From an uncultured Mycoplasmatota bacterium (GTDB taxonomy: Bacteria; Bacillota_I; Bacilli_A; RF39; UBA660): 6,099 nt of DNA. Of this stretch, positions 1 to 5,530 are shown one piece after another. The DNA is taken from contig CAMLYN010000069.1 in assembly GCA_946491675.1 (NCBI GenBank), forward strand, positions 1 to 6,099. Direction: 5' to 3'. Made by a program: the position numbers and the translations under genes. How positions within the stretch are numbered: the stretch's first letter is position 1; the number at the start of each line of letters is the position of its first letter. A model generated the notes under the pieces. The model was not told where the DNA came from, did not search any database, and saw only the letters and a list, made by a program, of their open reading frames with translations.

Positions 1-60
1 TTGAATAATAATATCAAAAGAATTGAAGAAATAATTAATTTTTGTTTGGAGGTAAAATAA
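1..60 (+). CDS. mrnC: 3' end of upstream gene, probably mini-RNase III (partial)
   Basis: An open frame runs from the first base to a TAA at 58-60 and encodes about 19 residues ending RIEEIINFCLEVK. Its stop overlaps the rlmB start codon (TAATG), the layout expected for the preceding gene of an operon. In Bacillus the gene before rlmB is mrnC (yazC), the mini-RNase III that matures 23S rRNA. From memory, the B. subtilis protein has a C-terminal helix (ERLSQLVAEAIQF) of similar pattern to this tail. The catalytic part lies outside the window, so the identity rests on gene order and a short helix. It could instead be another operon gene such as cysS. That the frame is coding is fairly likely; the product name is less sure. 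Confidence 0.5.
   Translation: MNNNIKRIEEIINFCLEVK
48..53 (+). promoter_or_regulatory. Ribosome binding site of rlmB, decides the start
   Basis: GGAGGT lies 6 nt before the ATG at 60. It also falls inside the tail of the upstream frame. A TTG at 42-44 opens the same frame further upstream, but that start would put the Shine-Dalgarno sequence inside the coding region and leave the TTG without a site of its own. The ATG is therefore preferred. Confidence 0.85.
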
Positions 61-719
61 TGTACGTATATGGTAAAAATGTCGCCAAAGATTTAAATAG
101 TAAAATTGAAAAGGCTTATGTAGTTAATAATTTTAAGGACAAAGAATTATTAAAAAAAATCAAAGCACCAATTATTTATGTTGATAAAAAAAGATTAGAT
201 AGTATGGTTGATGGCGTTCACCAAGGAATTGTATTAAAAATTGCTGATTATGAATATAAAGATATAAGTGATATAAATAGTGATATTGTAGTTATTCTAG
301 ATCATTTAGAAGATCCTCATAATTTAGGTGCAATTATTAGAACTTGTGAAGCTGCTGGTATTAATGATATTATTTTGCCAAAAGACCGTAGTGTTCAAGT
401 TAACAGCACAGTTATGAAAACTAGTGCTGGATGTTTAGACAAAGTTAACCTATATCAAGTGACTAATTTAGTACAAACAATTAACTATCTAAAAAAACAA
501 GGATTTTGGATAATTGGAACTGACATGATAGGAACTGACTATAAAACAATTGATTATCGAGGCAAAATAGCTATTATAATTGGCAATGAAGGAAATGGAA
601 TGAGTCGCTTAGTTAAAGAGGCTTGTGATTTTATTGCTAGTATTCCAATGTATGGAACGGTTAATAGTTTAAATGCTTCAGTAGCTGCAGCAATTATTCT
701 TTTTGAAGCAAGGAGGTAA
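60..719 (+). CDS. rlmB: 23S rRNA 2'-O-ribose methyltransferase RlmB/TrmH family (SPOUT)
   Basis: This is a SpoU/TrmH-family (SPOUT class) AdoMet-dependent methyltransferase of 219 residues. RlmB 2'-O-methylates a guanosine of the 23S rRNA peptidyl-transferase loop (Gm2251 in E. coli). Residues 1-70 form the small N-terminal RNA-binding domain (GKNVAKDL near residue 5, HQGIVLKI at 54-61). The three trefoil-knot motifs follow. Motif 1 is LDHLEDPHNLGAIIRTCEAA (80-99), with N88 and the catalytic R94. Motif 2 is IIGNEGNGMS (173-182). Motif 3 is IPMYGTVNSLNASVAAAI (195-212). It is slightly shorter than the usual 240-250 residues because the N-terminal domain is compact. Its start overlaps the upstream stop by one base and its stop lies one base before the sigH start, so it is translationally coupled on both sides. 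The position before sigH matches B. subtilis yacO, which supports RlmB over other TrmH paralogues. Family call is firm; exact target base is inferred. Confidence 0.93.
   Translation: MYVYGKNVAKDLNSKIEKAYVVNNFKDKELLKKIKAPIIYVDKKRLDSMVDGVHQGIVLKIADYEYKDISDINSDIVVILDHLEDPHNLGAIIRTCEAAGINDIILPKDRSVQVNSTVMKTSAGCLDKVNLYQVTNLVQTINYLKKQGFWIIGTDMIGTDYKTIDYRGKIAIIIGNEGNGMSRLVKEACDFIASIPMYGTVNSLNASVAAAIILFEARR
711..717 (+). promoter_or_regulatory. Ribosome binding site of the sigH-type gene
   Basis: AGGAGGT overlaps the last codons and first stop base of rlmB and is followed closely by ATG at 721. A TTG at 703 in the same frame lies upstream of this site and has no Shine-Dalgarno of its own, so translation from 721 is preferred. 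The spacing is short (4 nt after AGGAGG) but the match is full. Confidence 0.8.
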
Positions 720-720
720 T

Positions 721-1320
721 ATGAATTATAAGAATTTTAATGATTATGAATTATTAGAATATATCTATAGTTGTAATGAAGATGCTAATGAAATACTTCT
801 TTATAAATATCGTCCATTAATTGTAAGCGTTGCTAAAAAAATGCTTAAATATTGTAATGGTGGTGTTGATTTAAATGACTTGATTCAAGAAGGTATGTTA
901 GGGTTAAATGATGCTATCAACAGTTTTAGAGATGATAAAGAAACCAATTTTGGAACGTATGCTAGATTATGCATTGAAAGAAGAATTTACACTCTTGCTA
1001 AAAGTACAAGAACGTATAAAAATAAAATTTTAAATGAATCAATTTCGATTGAAGATGATGATGATTTTACAATTGATCGTTTCTTAATAGATAATTCAAA
1101 CAATCCAGATGCAATGATTTCGGATAATGATTATCAAATTGATGTTATTAGAAAACTTGAGAGTCAACTTACCGATTTTGAAAAACAAGTGTTAGAACTT
1201 AAAAAAAATGATTTTAAATATAAAGAAATAGCTGATATTTTAGATAAAGAACCCAAAGCTATTGACAATGCTCTACAAAGAATAAAAATAAAACTAAAAA
1301 ACATTATGCGTGAATCATAA
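721..1320 (+). CDS. sigH: RNA polymerase sigma factor, SigH/Spo0H type
   Basis: A sigma-70-family alternative sigma factor of 199 residues that directs RNA polymerase to a special promoter class. It lacks region 1 and a full region 3. Region 2 spans about residues 25-95, with a core-binding segment DLIQEGMLGLNDAINSF (53-69) and region 2.4 near FGTYARLCIERRI (77-89). An acidic linker (EDDDDF, 111-116) leads to region 4 (about 147-195), where the helix-turn-helix ends in KAIDNALQRIKIKLK (179-193). This closely resembles the KSIDNALQRVKRKLE segment of B. subtilis SigH, recalled from memory. Placement after rlmB also matches sigH. In B. subtilis SigH governs the transition to sporulation and competence, and in Staphylococcus it drives competence genes. 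The role here is unknown. The gene closes the operon and faces a minus-strand gene 4 nt away. The rae1/yacP gene normally between rlmB and sigH is missing. Alternative: a divergent ComX/SigI-like sigma, less likely. Confidence 0.88.
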   Translation: MNYKNFNDYELLEYIYSCNEDANEILLYKYRPLIVSVAKKMLKYCNGGVDLNDLIQEGMLGLNDAINSFRDDKETNFGTYARLCIERRIYTLAKSTRTYKNKILNESISIEDDDDFTIDRFLIDNSNNPDAMISDNDYQIDVIRKLESQLTDFEKQVLELKKNDFKYKEIADILDKEPKAIDNALQRIKIKLKNIMRES

Positions 1321-1326
1321 TGTTTT
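1298..1326. terminator. Probable bidirectional terminator between convergent genes
   Basis: AAAACATTATG (1298-1308) and CATAATGTTTT (1316-1326) are perfect 11-bp inverted repeats around a 7-nt loop. The hairpin covers the last codons of the sigH-type gene and the last codon and stop of the opposing membrane-protein gene. On the plus strand the T-run ending the stem is followed by ATTT. On the minus strand the stem runs into a T-rich stretch (complement of 1280-1300). Only two of the eleven pairs are G-C, so it is weak by usual standards, but the symmetry and location fit a shared terminator. Confidence 0.6.
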
Positions 1327-1861
1327 ATTTAACATAAATATTAATTCCATATTTACTATTAGATATATCAAAAAATATGTAATTTTCTGGTGGATTATAG
1401 GTTAAATAACCAAAGATAATATAAGTTATAATAATTCCAACAATACCAATAATATTTTGATACTTTATTTCTTTAAAACTCAAGATATAATAACTTAATA
1501 TTTGCTCAAAAATAATAATAAAAAATAACAAACCAATACTTATTATCATATTTTCTCCAAAATTATTGTAAATTGGGATAAAAATTAGTAAATATAAAAT
1601 AATGCCGATAATGGGAATTATAAATAATTGTAAAAGAAAATTATTAAAAGAAATTTTATTTTTCTTTAACAATAAATAATCAAAGATACCATAAAAAACA
1701 TAAGAAGTAAAAATTAATTTCATGTGTTCCCAAATACTTTCATTAACTGGAGCAAAGATACTAAAGAAAGAATTTGGTAAAAAATCGTATATAAAATGTA
1801 TGGGAAAACATAATAAAAATATCAAAAATAATCCAAGTAGTTTTATCGCTTTTAAACTCAT
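1325..1861 (-). CDS. DUF6512-like integral membrane protein
   Basis: A 178-residue polytopic membrane protein of unknown function, rich in Ile, Leu and Phe. Likely membrane helices are at about 7-27, 48-65, 75-97, 104-128 and 134-153, with a polar C-terminal tail (154-178). The conserved-looking segment is PVNESIWEHMK (38-48), just before the second helix, with H22 in the first helix. This recalls the DUF6512 family of small Bacillota membrane proteins, which carry a P-V-N-E-S-x-W-E-H motif; the assignment is from memory and not searched. No catalytic family can be named. The start at 1861 has a good Shine-Dalgarno, AAAGGTG at 1875-1869 on the minus strand, 7 nt upstream. The gene stands alone, converging on sigH (4 nt gap) and diverging from dnaG (105 nt gap). 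It separates two loci of core genes and looks like an insertion between them. Confidence 0.8.
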   Translation of the reverse strand: MSLKAIKLLGLFLIFLLCFPIHFIYDFLPNSFFSIFAPVNESIWEHMKLIFTSYVFYGIFDYLLLKKNKISFNNFLLQLFIIPIIGIILYLLIFIPIYNNFGENMIISIGLLFFIIIFEQILSYYILSFKEIKYQNIIGIVGIIITYIIFGYLTYNPPENYIFFDISNSKYGINIYVK

Positions 1862-1903
1862 AAAATCACACCTTTATTAAATAATATGTGAAAAATTAAA
1901 AAA

Positions 1904-1932
1904 AATATGCGATAAAAAAAGGATTTTGCCAA
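1904..1932 (-). promoter_or_regulatory. Weak candidate sigma-A promoter for the DUF6512-like gene
   Basis: On the minus strand TTGGCA (1932-1927) is followed after 17 nt by CATATT (1909-1904). This gives five of six and four of six matches to the sigma-A consensus. It would leave a leader of about 36 nt before the ATG at 1861. It overlaps the candidate dnaG promoter on the other strand, so the two transcripts could interfere. In DNA this AT-rich such matches occur by chance. Confidence 0.3.
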
Positions 1933-1944
1933 CTTTTGTCGTAT
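1918..1944 (+). promoter_or_regulatory. Candidate SigH-type promoter of dnaG-rpoD
   Basis: AAAGGATTT (1918-1926) matches the B. subtilis SigH -35 consensus RnAGGAwWW at every position. After an 11-nt spacer, GTCGTAT (1938-1944) matches the -10 consensus RnnGAAT except for one base. Spacing (11-12 nt) is also right. No good sigma-A promoter is visible in this intergenic region. The alternatives are a lone TATATT at 1942-1947 with no -35, or TTGCCA at 1926-1931 with poor -10 partners. The start of transcription would fall just before the dnaG ribosome binding site. This is a sequence match only. Confidence 0.4.
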
Positions 1945-1966
1945 ATTAATAAATAGAGGGAAAAGT

Positions 1967-3700
1967 ATGAAAACATTAACAACTGAACAAATTAATGAAA
2001 TAAGATCTAGTGTTGATATTGTCGATATTGTTTCAAAATATATTCCACTTACTAAAAAAGGAAAGAATTATTTTGGTGTTTGTCCATTTCACGAAGATAG
2101 TGATCCATCTTTAAGTGTTTCACCAGATAAACAAATTTTTTCCTGTTTTTCGTGTCATACAGCTGGTAATGTTTTTACTTTTATTAAAGAATATGAGCAT
2201 ATTTCATTTATTGAAGCGGTAAAAATGGTTGCTGATATAGCTGGTATTAATATTGATATTGATACTTCAAGTAAGAAAACGATTAAAAATAATGATATAT
2301 ATAAAATATATGAAATTGGTCAGAAATTTTATTTAAACAATATTAATACGCAATTTGGCAAACTAGCTAAAGAGTATTTATATAAAAGGGGTATTAATGA
2401 TGAATTAATTAAAGAATTTGAAATTGGACTAGCTATTAAAGATAGTAGAGCTTTATCTAATTTATTAACGAAGAAAGATTTTAAAGACAAAGACTTAGTA
2501 GATAGTGGACTAGTTGTTAAAGATGAACGAGGATTTCATGATTTCTTTTATGATAGAATAATGTTTCCTCTTCATGATATCAATAATAAAGTAATTGGAT
2601 ATAGTGGCAGGACTTATTATAACAGCGATGCACCTAAATATATTAATAGTAAGGAACATGTTTTATTTAAAAAAGGAGAATTTATTTATAACTATGCTAA
2701 AGCAAAAAATGAATGTCGAAGTAAAAATACTGTTATTATTATGGAAGGCTTCATGGATGTTATTAGAGCTTATAGTGTAGGTGTAACTAATGTCGTAGCC
2801 ACTTTAGGGACAGCTTTTACCAAAGAACATGCTAATATCATTAGAAGATTAGCTAATAATGTTATTATTTGCTTTGACGGTGATAAAGCTGGTGCTAAAG
2901 CCACAATGGCATGTAGTGATATTTTACTGAATTTTAAAATAATTCCTAAAATTGTTCGTCTAGAAGACGATTTAGATCCTGATGAATATGTTTTAAAGTA
3001 TGGCAAGGATAAATTTTTAGATAAAATAAATAATCCAATTAGTGTTATGGATTTTAAATTAAATTATTTAAAAAATAATAAAAATATGACCCAAACGGTC
3101 GATAAAGCGAAATATGCTAGTGAAGTTATTGAACAATTAAATAAAATTGACGATGATATTTTAAGAGAGGTAACTTTAAAAAAACTTGCTAAAGAGACTG
3201 ATTTGGACATTGAGTTTTTAAAAGATAAGTTAGAAAAAAAAGAAGTAAAAGAAGTTATAAAACCGATAAAAATAGTTAAAACTAATAAATATAAAATGGC
3301 TGAGTTGGGATTACTTTATTATATGTTAAGAAGTGGTGAAGTAATAAAGATGTTTGATAATAGGACAGTTTATTTTCCGACAAAGGAATATCGCTTATTA
3401 GCTCATGAAATAAGTTATTTCTATAAAAATAATGGTTATATTAATGAGGCAGATTTTTTATCGGATTTAGACGAAACAATGATAAAAGTTGTTGGTGAAG
3501 TTGAACAGTTAGATTTAAAAGAGGAATATACAACAAATTTAATTATTGATTATATAGATGCAATCGAAGAAAAAAATATCGATGATGAGATTAATCGTTT
3601 ATCAAAATTAATGGTTGAGGAAACGGATGAAATAAAAAAAATCGCATTAGCGCAAAAAATAATTGATTTAAAGGTTAGGGGAGAGAGAAATGTTGGATGA
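1967..3700 (+). CDS. dnaG: DNA primase DnaG
   Basis: Bacterial primase, 577 residues, which makes RNA primers at the replication fork and works with the replicative helicase. The N-terminal CHC2 zinc-binding domain (about 1-100) has its ligands at C39, H42, C60 and C63 ([11 protein letters not shown], then [11 protein letters not shown]). The core domain shows DRIMFPLHD (196-204), IGYSGRT (210-216) and PKYINSKE (223-230). The TOPRIM fold carries IIMEGFMDV (257-265, E260), FDGDKAGA (303-310, D304 and D306) and the acidic DDLDPDEY (334-341) that binds catalytic metals. The C-terminal helicase-binding region (about 440-577) is poorly conserved, as usual. Length fits the Bacillota form. The ATG has a GAGGG ribosome site 6 nt upstream. 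The gene ends in the only TGA stop seen in the window and overlaps rpoD by 11 nt, giving the classical primase-sigma pair and coupled translation. Confidence 0.97.
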   Translation: MKTLTTEQINEIRSSVDIVDIVSKYIPLTKKGKNYFGVCPFHEDSDPSLSVSPDKQIFSCFSCHTAGNVFTFIKEYEHISFIEAVKMVADIAGINIDIDTSSKKTIKNNDIYKIYEIGQKFYLNNINTQFGKLAKEYLYKRGINDELIKEFEIGLAIKDSRALSNLLTKKDFKDKDLVDSGLVVKDERGFHDFFYDRIMFPLHDINNKVIGYSGRTYYNSDAPKYINSKEHVLFKKGEFIYNYAKAKNECRSKNTVIIMEGFMDVIRAYSVGVTNVVATLGTAFTKEHANIIRRLANNVIICFDGDKAGAKATMACSDILLNFKIIPKIVRLEDDLDPDEYVLKYGKDKFLDKINNPISVMDFKLNYLKNNKNMTQTVDKAKYASEVIEQLNKIDDDILREVTLKKLAKETDLDIEFLKDKLEKKEVKEVIKPIKIVKTNKYKMAELGLLYYMLRSGEVIKMFDNRTVYFPTKEYRLLAHEISYFYKNNGYINEADFLSDLDETMIKVVGEVEQLDLKEEYTTNLIIDYIDAIEEKNIDDEINRLSKLMVEETDEIKKIALAQKIIDLKVRGERNVG

Positions 3701-4766
3701 AATTAAAACTTTTGAAGAAAGAAAGAATGAATTAGTAAAATTAGGGAAAAAACAAGGATATGTCACTTATGATGATTTAGCTGCTGCTTTGAAAGGCTTA
3801 GAATTAGATTCAGATTCTTTGGATGATTTATATAATACTTTTAGTGAAAATAATATTCCAGTTGTATCAGAAGAAGAGACAGATAGTGGAAATGATAAAA
3901 TTTTATTAGATGATAACACTTTAACTAAAGATTTAAATATTAATGATCCTGTTAGAATGTATTTGAAAGAAATAGGTCAAATTAAATTACTTACTACTGA
4001 GGAAGAATTAGAATTAGCTGATCGTATTTTGGAAGGTGATGAAGAGGCCAAAACAATTTTAGCCGAAGCTAATTTACGTTTGGTTGTTAGTATTGCTAAA
4101 AGATATGTCGGAAGAGGAATGCTATTTTTAGACCTTATTCAAGAAGGTAACATAGGTCTTATGAAAGCAGTTGAAAAATTTGATGTAACAAAAGGATATA
4201 AATTTTCAACTTATGCAACTTGGTGGATTAGACAAGCTATAACAAGAGCAATTGCCGATCAAGCAAGAACAATTCGTGTTCCTGTTCATATGGTTGAAAC
4301 AATAAATAAATTAGCTAGAATTCAAAGACAATTAACACTAGAATTGAATCGTGAACCTACCGAGGAAGAATTAGCTAAAAAAATGAATACTTCTGTTGAT
4401 AAAATAAGGGAAATTTATAAAATAAGTCAAGAACCAGTTAGTTTAGAAACACCAATTGGTGAAGAAGATGATTCTCATTTAGGTGATTTTATTAAAGATG
4501 AACACAATATGAGTCCAGAAGAATATGCTACTAATGAAATGTTAAAAGATGAAATTAGTGATATTTTATTAACTTTAACAGAAAGAGAAGAGAAAGTTAT
4601 TAGATTAAGATTTGGACTTGAGGATGGTAAAGCTCGTACTTTAGAAGAAGTTGGTCAAATTTTTGGAGTAACTCGTGAGAGAATTAGACAAATTGAGGCT
4701 AAAGCTTTAAGAAAATTAAGACATCCATCTAGGTCTAGAAAACTAAGAGATTATTTAGATAATTAA
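3690..4766 (+). CDS. rpoD: Housekeeping RNA polymerase sigma factor RpoD/SigA
   Basis: Primary sigma factor of 358 residues, required for transcription from most promoters. Region 1.1 is present in the short Bacillota form (about 8-60), followed by an acidic stretch. Region 1.2 begins at [11 protein letters not shown] (86-96). Region 2 includes [13 protein letters not shown] (127-139), the core-binding [18 protein letters not shown] (148-165) and the -10-binding [14 protein letters not shown] (175-188). Region 3 covers about 200-260 ([14 protein letters not shown] onward). Region 4 ends in the -35-reading helix-turn-helix [20 protein letters not shown] (326-345). All signature segments are intact and the length fits SigA. 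The start lies inside the end of dnaG with AGGGGAG 6 nt upstream. The overlap implies coupled expression from the dnaG promoter. Its regions 2.4 and 4.2 fit the TTGACA/TAAAAT promoter found just downstream. Confidence 0.98.
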   Translation: MLDEIKTFEERKNELVKLGKKQGYVTYDDLAAALKGLELDSDSLDDLYNTFSENNIPVVSEEETDSGNDKILLDDNTLTKDLNINDPVRMYLKEIGQIKLLTTEEELELADRILEGDEEAKTILAEANLRLVVSIAKRYVGRGMLFLDLIQEGNIGLMKAVEKFDVTKGYKFSTYATWWIRQAITRAIADQARTIRVPVHMVETINKLARIQRQLTLELNREPTEEELAKKMNTSVDKIREIYKISQEPVSLETPIGEEDDSHLGDFIKDEHNMSPEEYATNEMLKDEISDILLTLTEREEKVIRLRFGLEDGKARTLEEVGQIFGVTRERIRQIEAKALRKLRHPSRSRKLRDYLDN

Positions 4767-4793
4767 AATATTAGCATTTGTTGTTAATATTTT
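4765..4793 (+). terminator. Intrinsic-like terminator of dnaG-rpoD
   Basis: A 12-bp stem (4765-4776 with 4782-4793) closes a 5-nt loop. Nine outer pairs are all A-T (AAAATATTA against TAATATTTT). The inner pairs are one G-U, one C-G and one A-U. It begins within the rpoD stop codon and ends in a short T-run. The stem is AT-rich and would be only moderately stable, but its position directly after the operon's last gene supports the call. Confidence 0.6.
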
Positions 4794-4797
4794 TAAT

Positions 4798-4826
4798 TTG
4801 ACAAAATTATTTTTTTAATGTAAAAT
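4798..4826 (+). promoter_or_regulatory. Sigma-A promoter of the NUDIX-regulator operon
   Basis: TTGACA (4798-4803) is a perfect -35. After exactly 17 nt comes TAAAAT (4821-4826), five of six matches to the -10. Transcription should begin near 4833. The -35 starts only 4 nt after the rpoD terminator stem. Confidence 0.85.
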
Positions 4827-4828
4827 GG

Positions 4829-4843
4829 GTGTACTGTAAACAC
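4829..4843. promoter_or_regulatory. Candidate operator at the transcription start
   Basis: GTGTACTGTAAACAC has inverted arms GTGT and ACAC around 7 nt and straddles the predicted start of transcription. A repressor bound here would block initiation. The first gene of the operon encodes a DNA-binding NUDIX regulator, so autoregulation is a natural guess. The arms are only 4 bp and no second copy was seen, so support is thin. Confidence 0.3.
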
Positions 4844-4858
4844 AAAGGGAGATAAATT

Positions 4859-5530
4859 ATGAGTAGTTTGAAAGAAGATTGTAATCTGATGGTGGAAACA
4901 TTAATTGGTATTTTCACTGTTGACAAAGGGAAAATTAAGATTTTAATGATGCGTAAAAAAACAGATCCATACAAAGGCTATTGGATTTTACCTGGAGAAA
5001 TGCTAAAAGTTAAAGAAACATTAGAAGACAATATTACGGATGTTGTTTGTGATAAATTAGGATTACCAACAATGTATATCGAACAATGTTATACTTTTAG
5101 TAATTTGAATCGTCATTTAGAAGATCGAGTATTAGCCACTACTTTTATTGGCTTAATTGATAATATTACTTTAGTTTTAAAAAAGCAAGAACGTGATAAT
5201 ATCGAATTAGAATGGTTTGATATTAATTCAATTCCTAAAACTGGTTATGATCATGATAAAATAATTAATAAATTAATTGAATATTTCAAAAAAAGAATTA
5301 TAAATAGCAATATTTTAAAAATATTGTTTCCAAGTGATTTTACGTTACCAGAATTACAAAAAGTATATGAACAAATTTTGAACATTTCTATCGATAGAAG
5401 AAATTTCCGTAAGAAATTAATTAATTTAGGTTATGTTGTTGATACTGGCGATGTTAATGAAGGATATATGGGAAGACCTGCTAAATTATATCGCTTTAAT
5501 GATGAATTAGAAGAAAGGAACTTGTTTTAA
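4859..5530 (+). CDS. NrtR-like transcriptional regulator (NUDIX domain plus winged helix)
   Basis: A 223-residue fusion of an N-terminal NUDIX domain (about 10-146) and a C-terminal winged helix (about 150-220). NrtR-family proteins use the NUDIX part to sense an ADP-ribose-type ligand and the wing to bind DNA, often controlling NAD metabolism. The entry to the box, YWILPGEMLKVKETLED (41-57), is recognisable. However, the catalytic REUxEExGU is replaced by DVVCDKLGL (61-69), so hydrolysis is probably lost, as expected for a sensor. The C-terminus reads FTLPELQKVYEQIL (161-174), then DRRNFRKKLINLGYV (179-193) and GRPAKLYRF (205-213), the NrtR-type signature. The ATG has GGGAG 7 nt upstream; M11 has no comparable site. 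It follows a strong sigma-A promoter and a possible operator, and overlaps the next gene by one base. No NAD genes are visible nearby, so its regulon and ligand are unknown. It may equally bind a sugar-derived ligand like other NUDIX regulators. Confidence 0.85.
   Translation: MSSLKEDCNLMVETLIGIFTVDKGKIKILMMRKKTDPYKGYWILPGEMLKVKETLEDNITDVVCDKLGLPTMYIEQCYTFSNLNRHLEDRVLATTFIGLIDNITLVLKKQERDNIELEWFDINSIPKTGYDHDKIINKLIEYFKKRIINSNILKILFPSDFTLPELQKVYEQILNISIDRRNFRKKLINLGYVVDTGDVNEGYMGRPAKLYRFNDELEERNLF

Noticed and set aside
42..59. Upstream TTG start for rlmB, adding six residues
   Set aside because: The added codons are the ribosome binding site itself (GGAGGT at 48-53), and the ATG at 60 has correct spacing from it.
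703..720. Upstream TTG start for the sigH-type gene
   Set aside because: The extension encodes the AGGAGGT site, the TTG has no ribosome site of its own, and the family start aligns with the ATG at 721.
2595..2780. Plus-strand open frame of 61 codons within dnaG
   Set aside because: It is out of frame inside conserved primase sequence and shows no recognisable protein features.
2770..3006. Minus-strand open frame of 78 codons
   Set aside because: It lies entirely inside the TOPRIM coding region of dnaG, has low-complexity Leu/Ser content and no convincing ribosome site; it is an antisense shadow.
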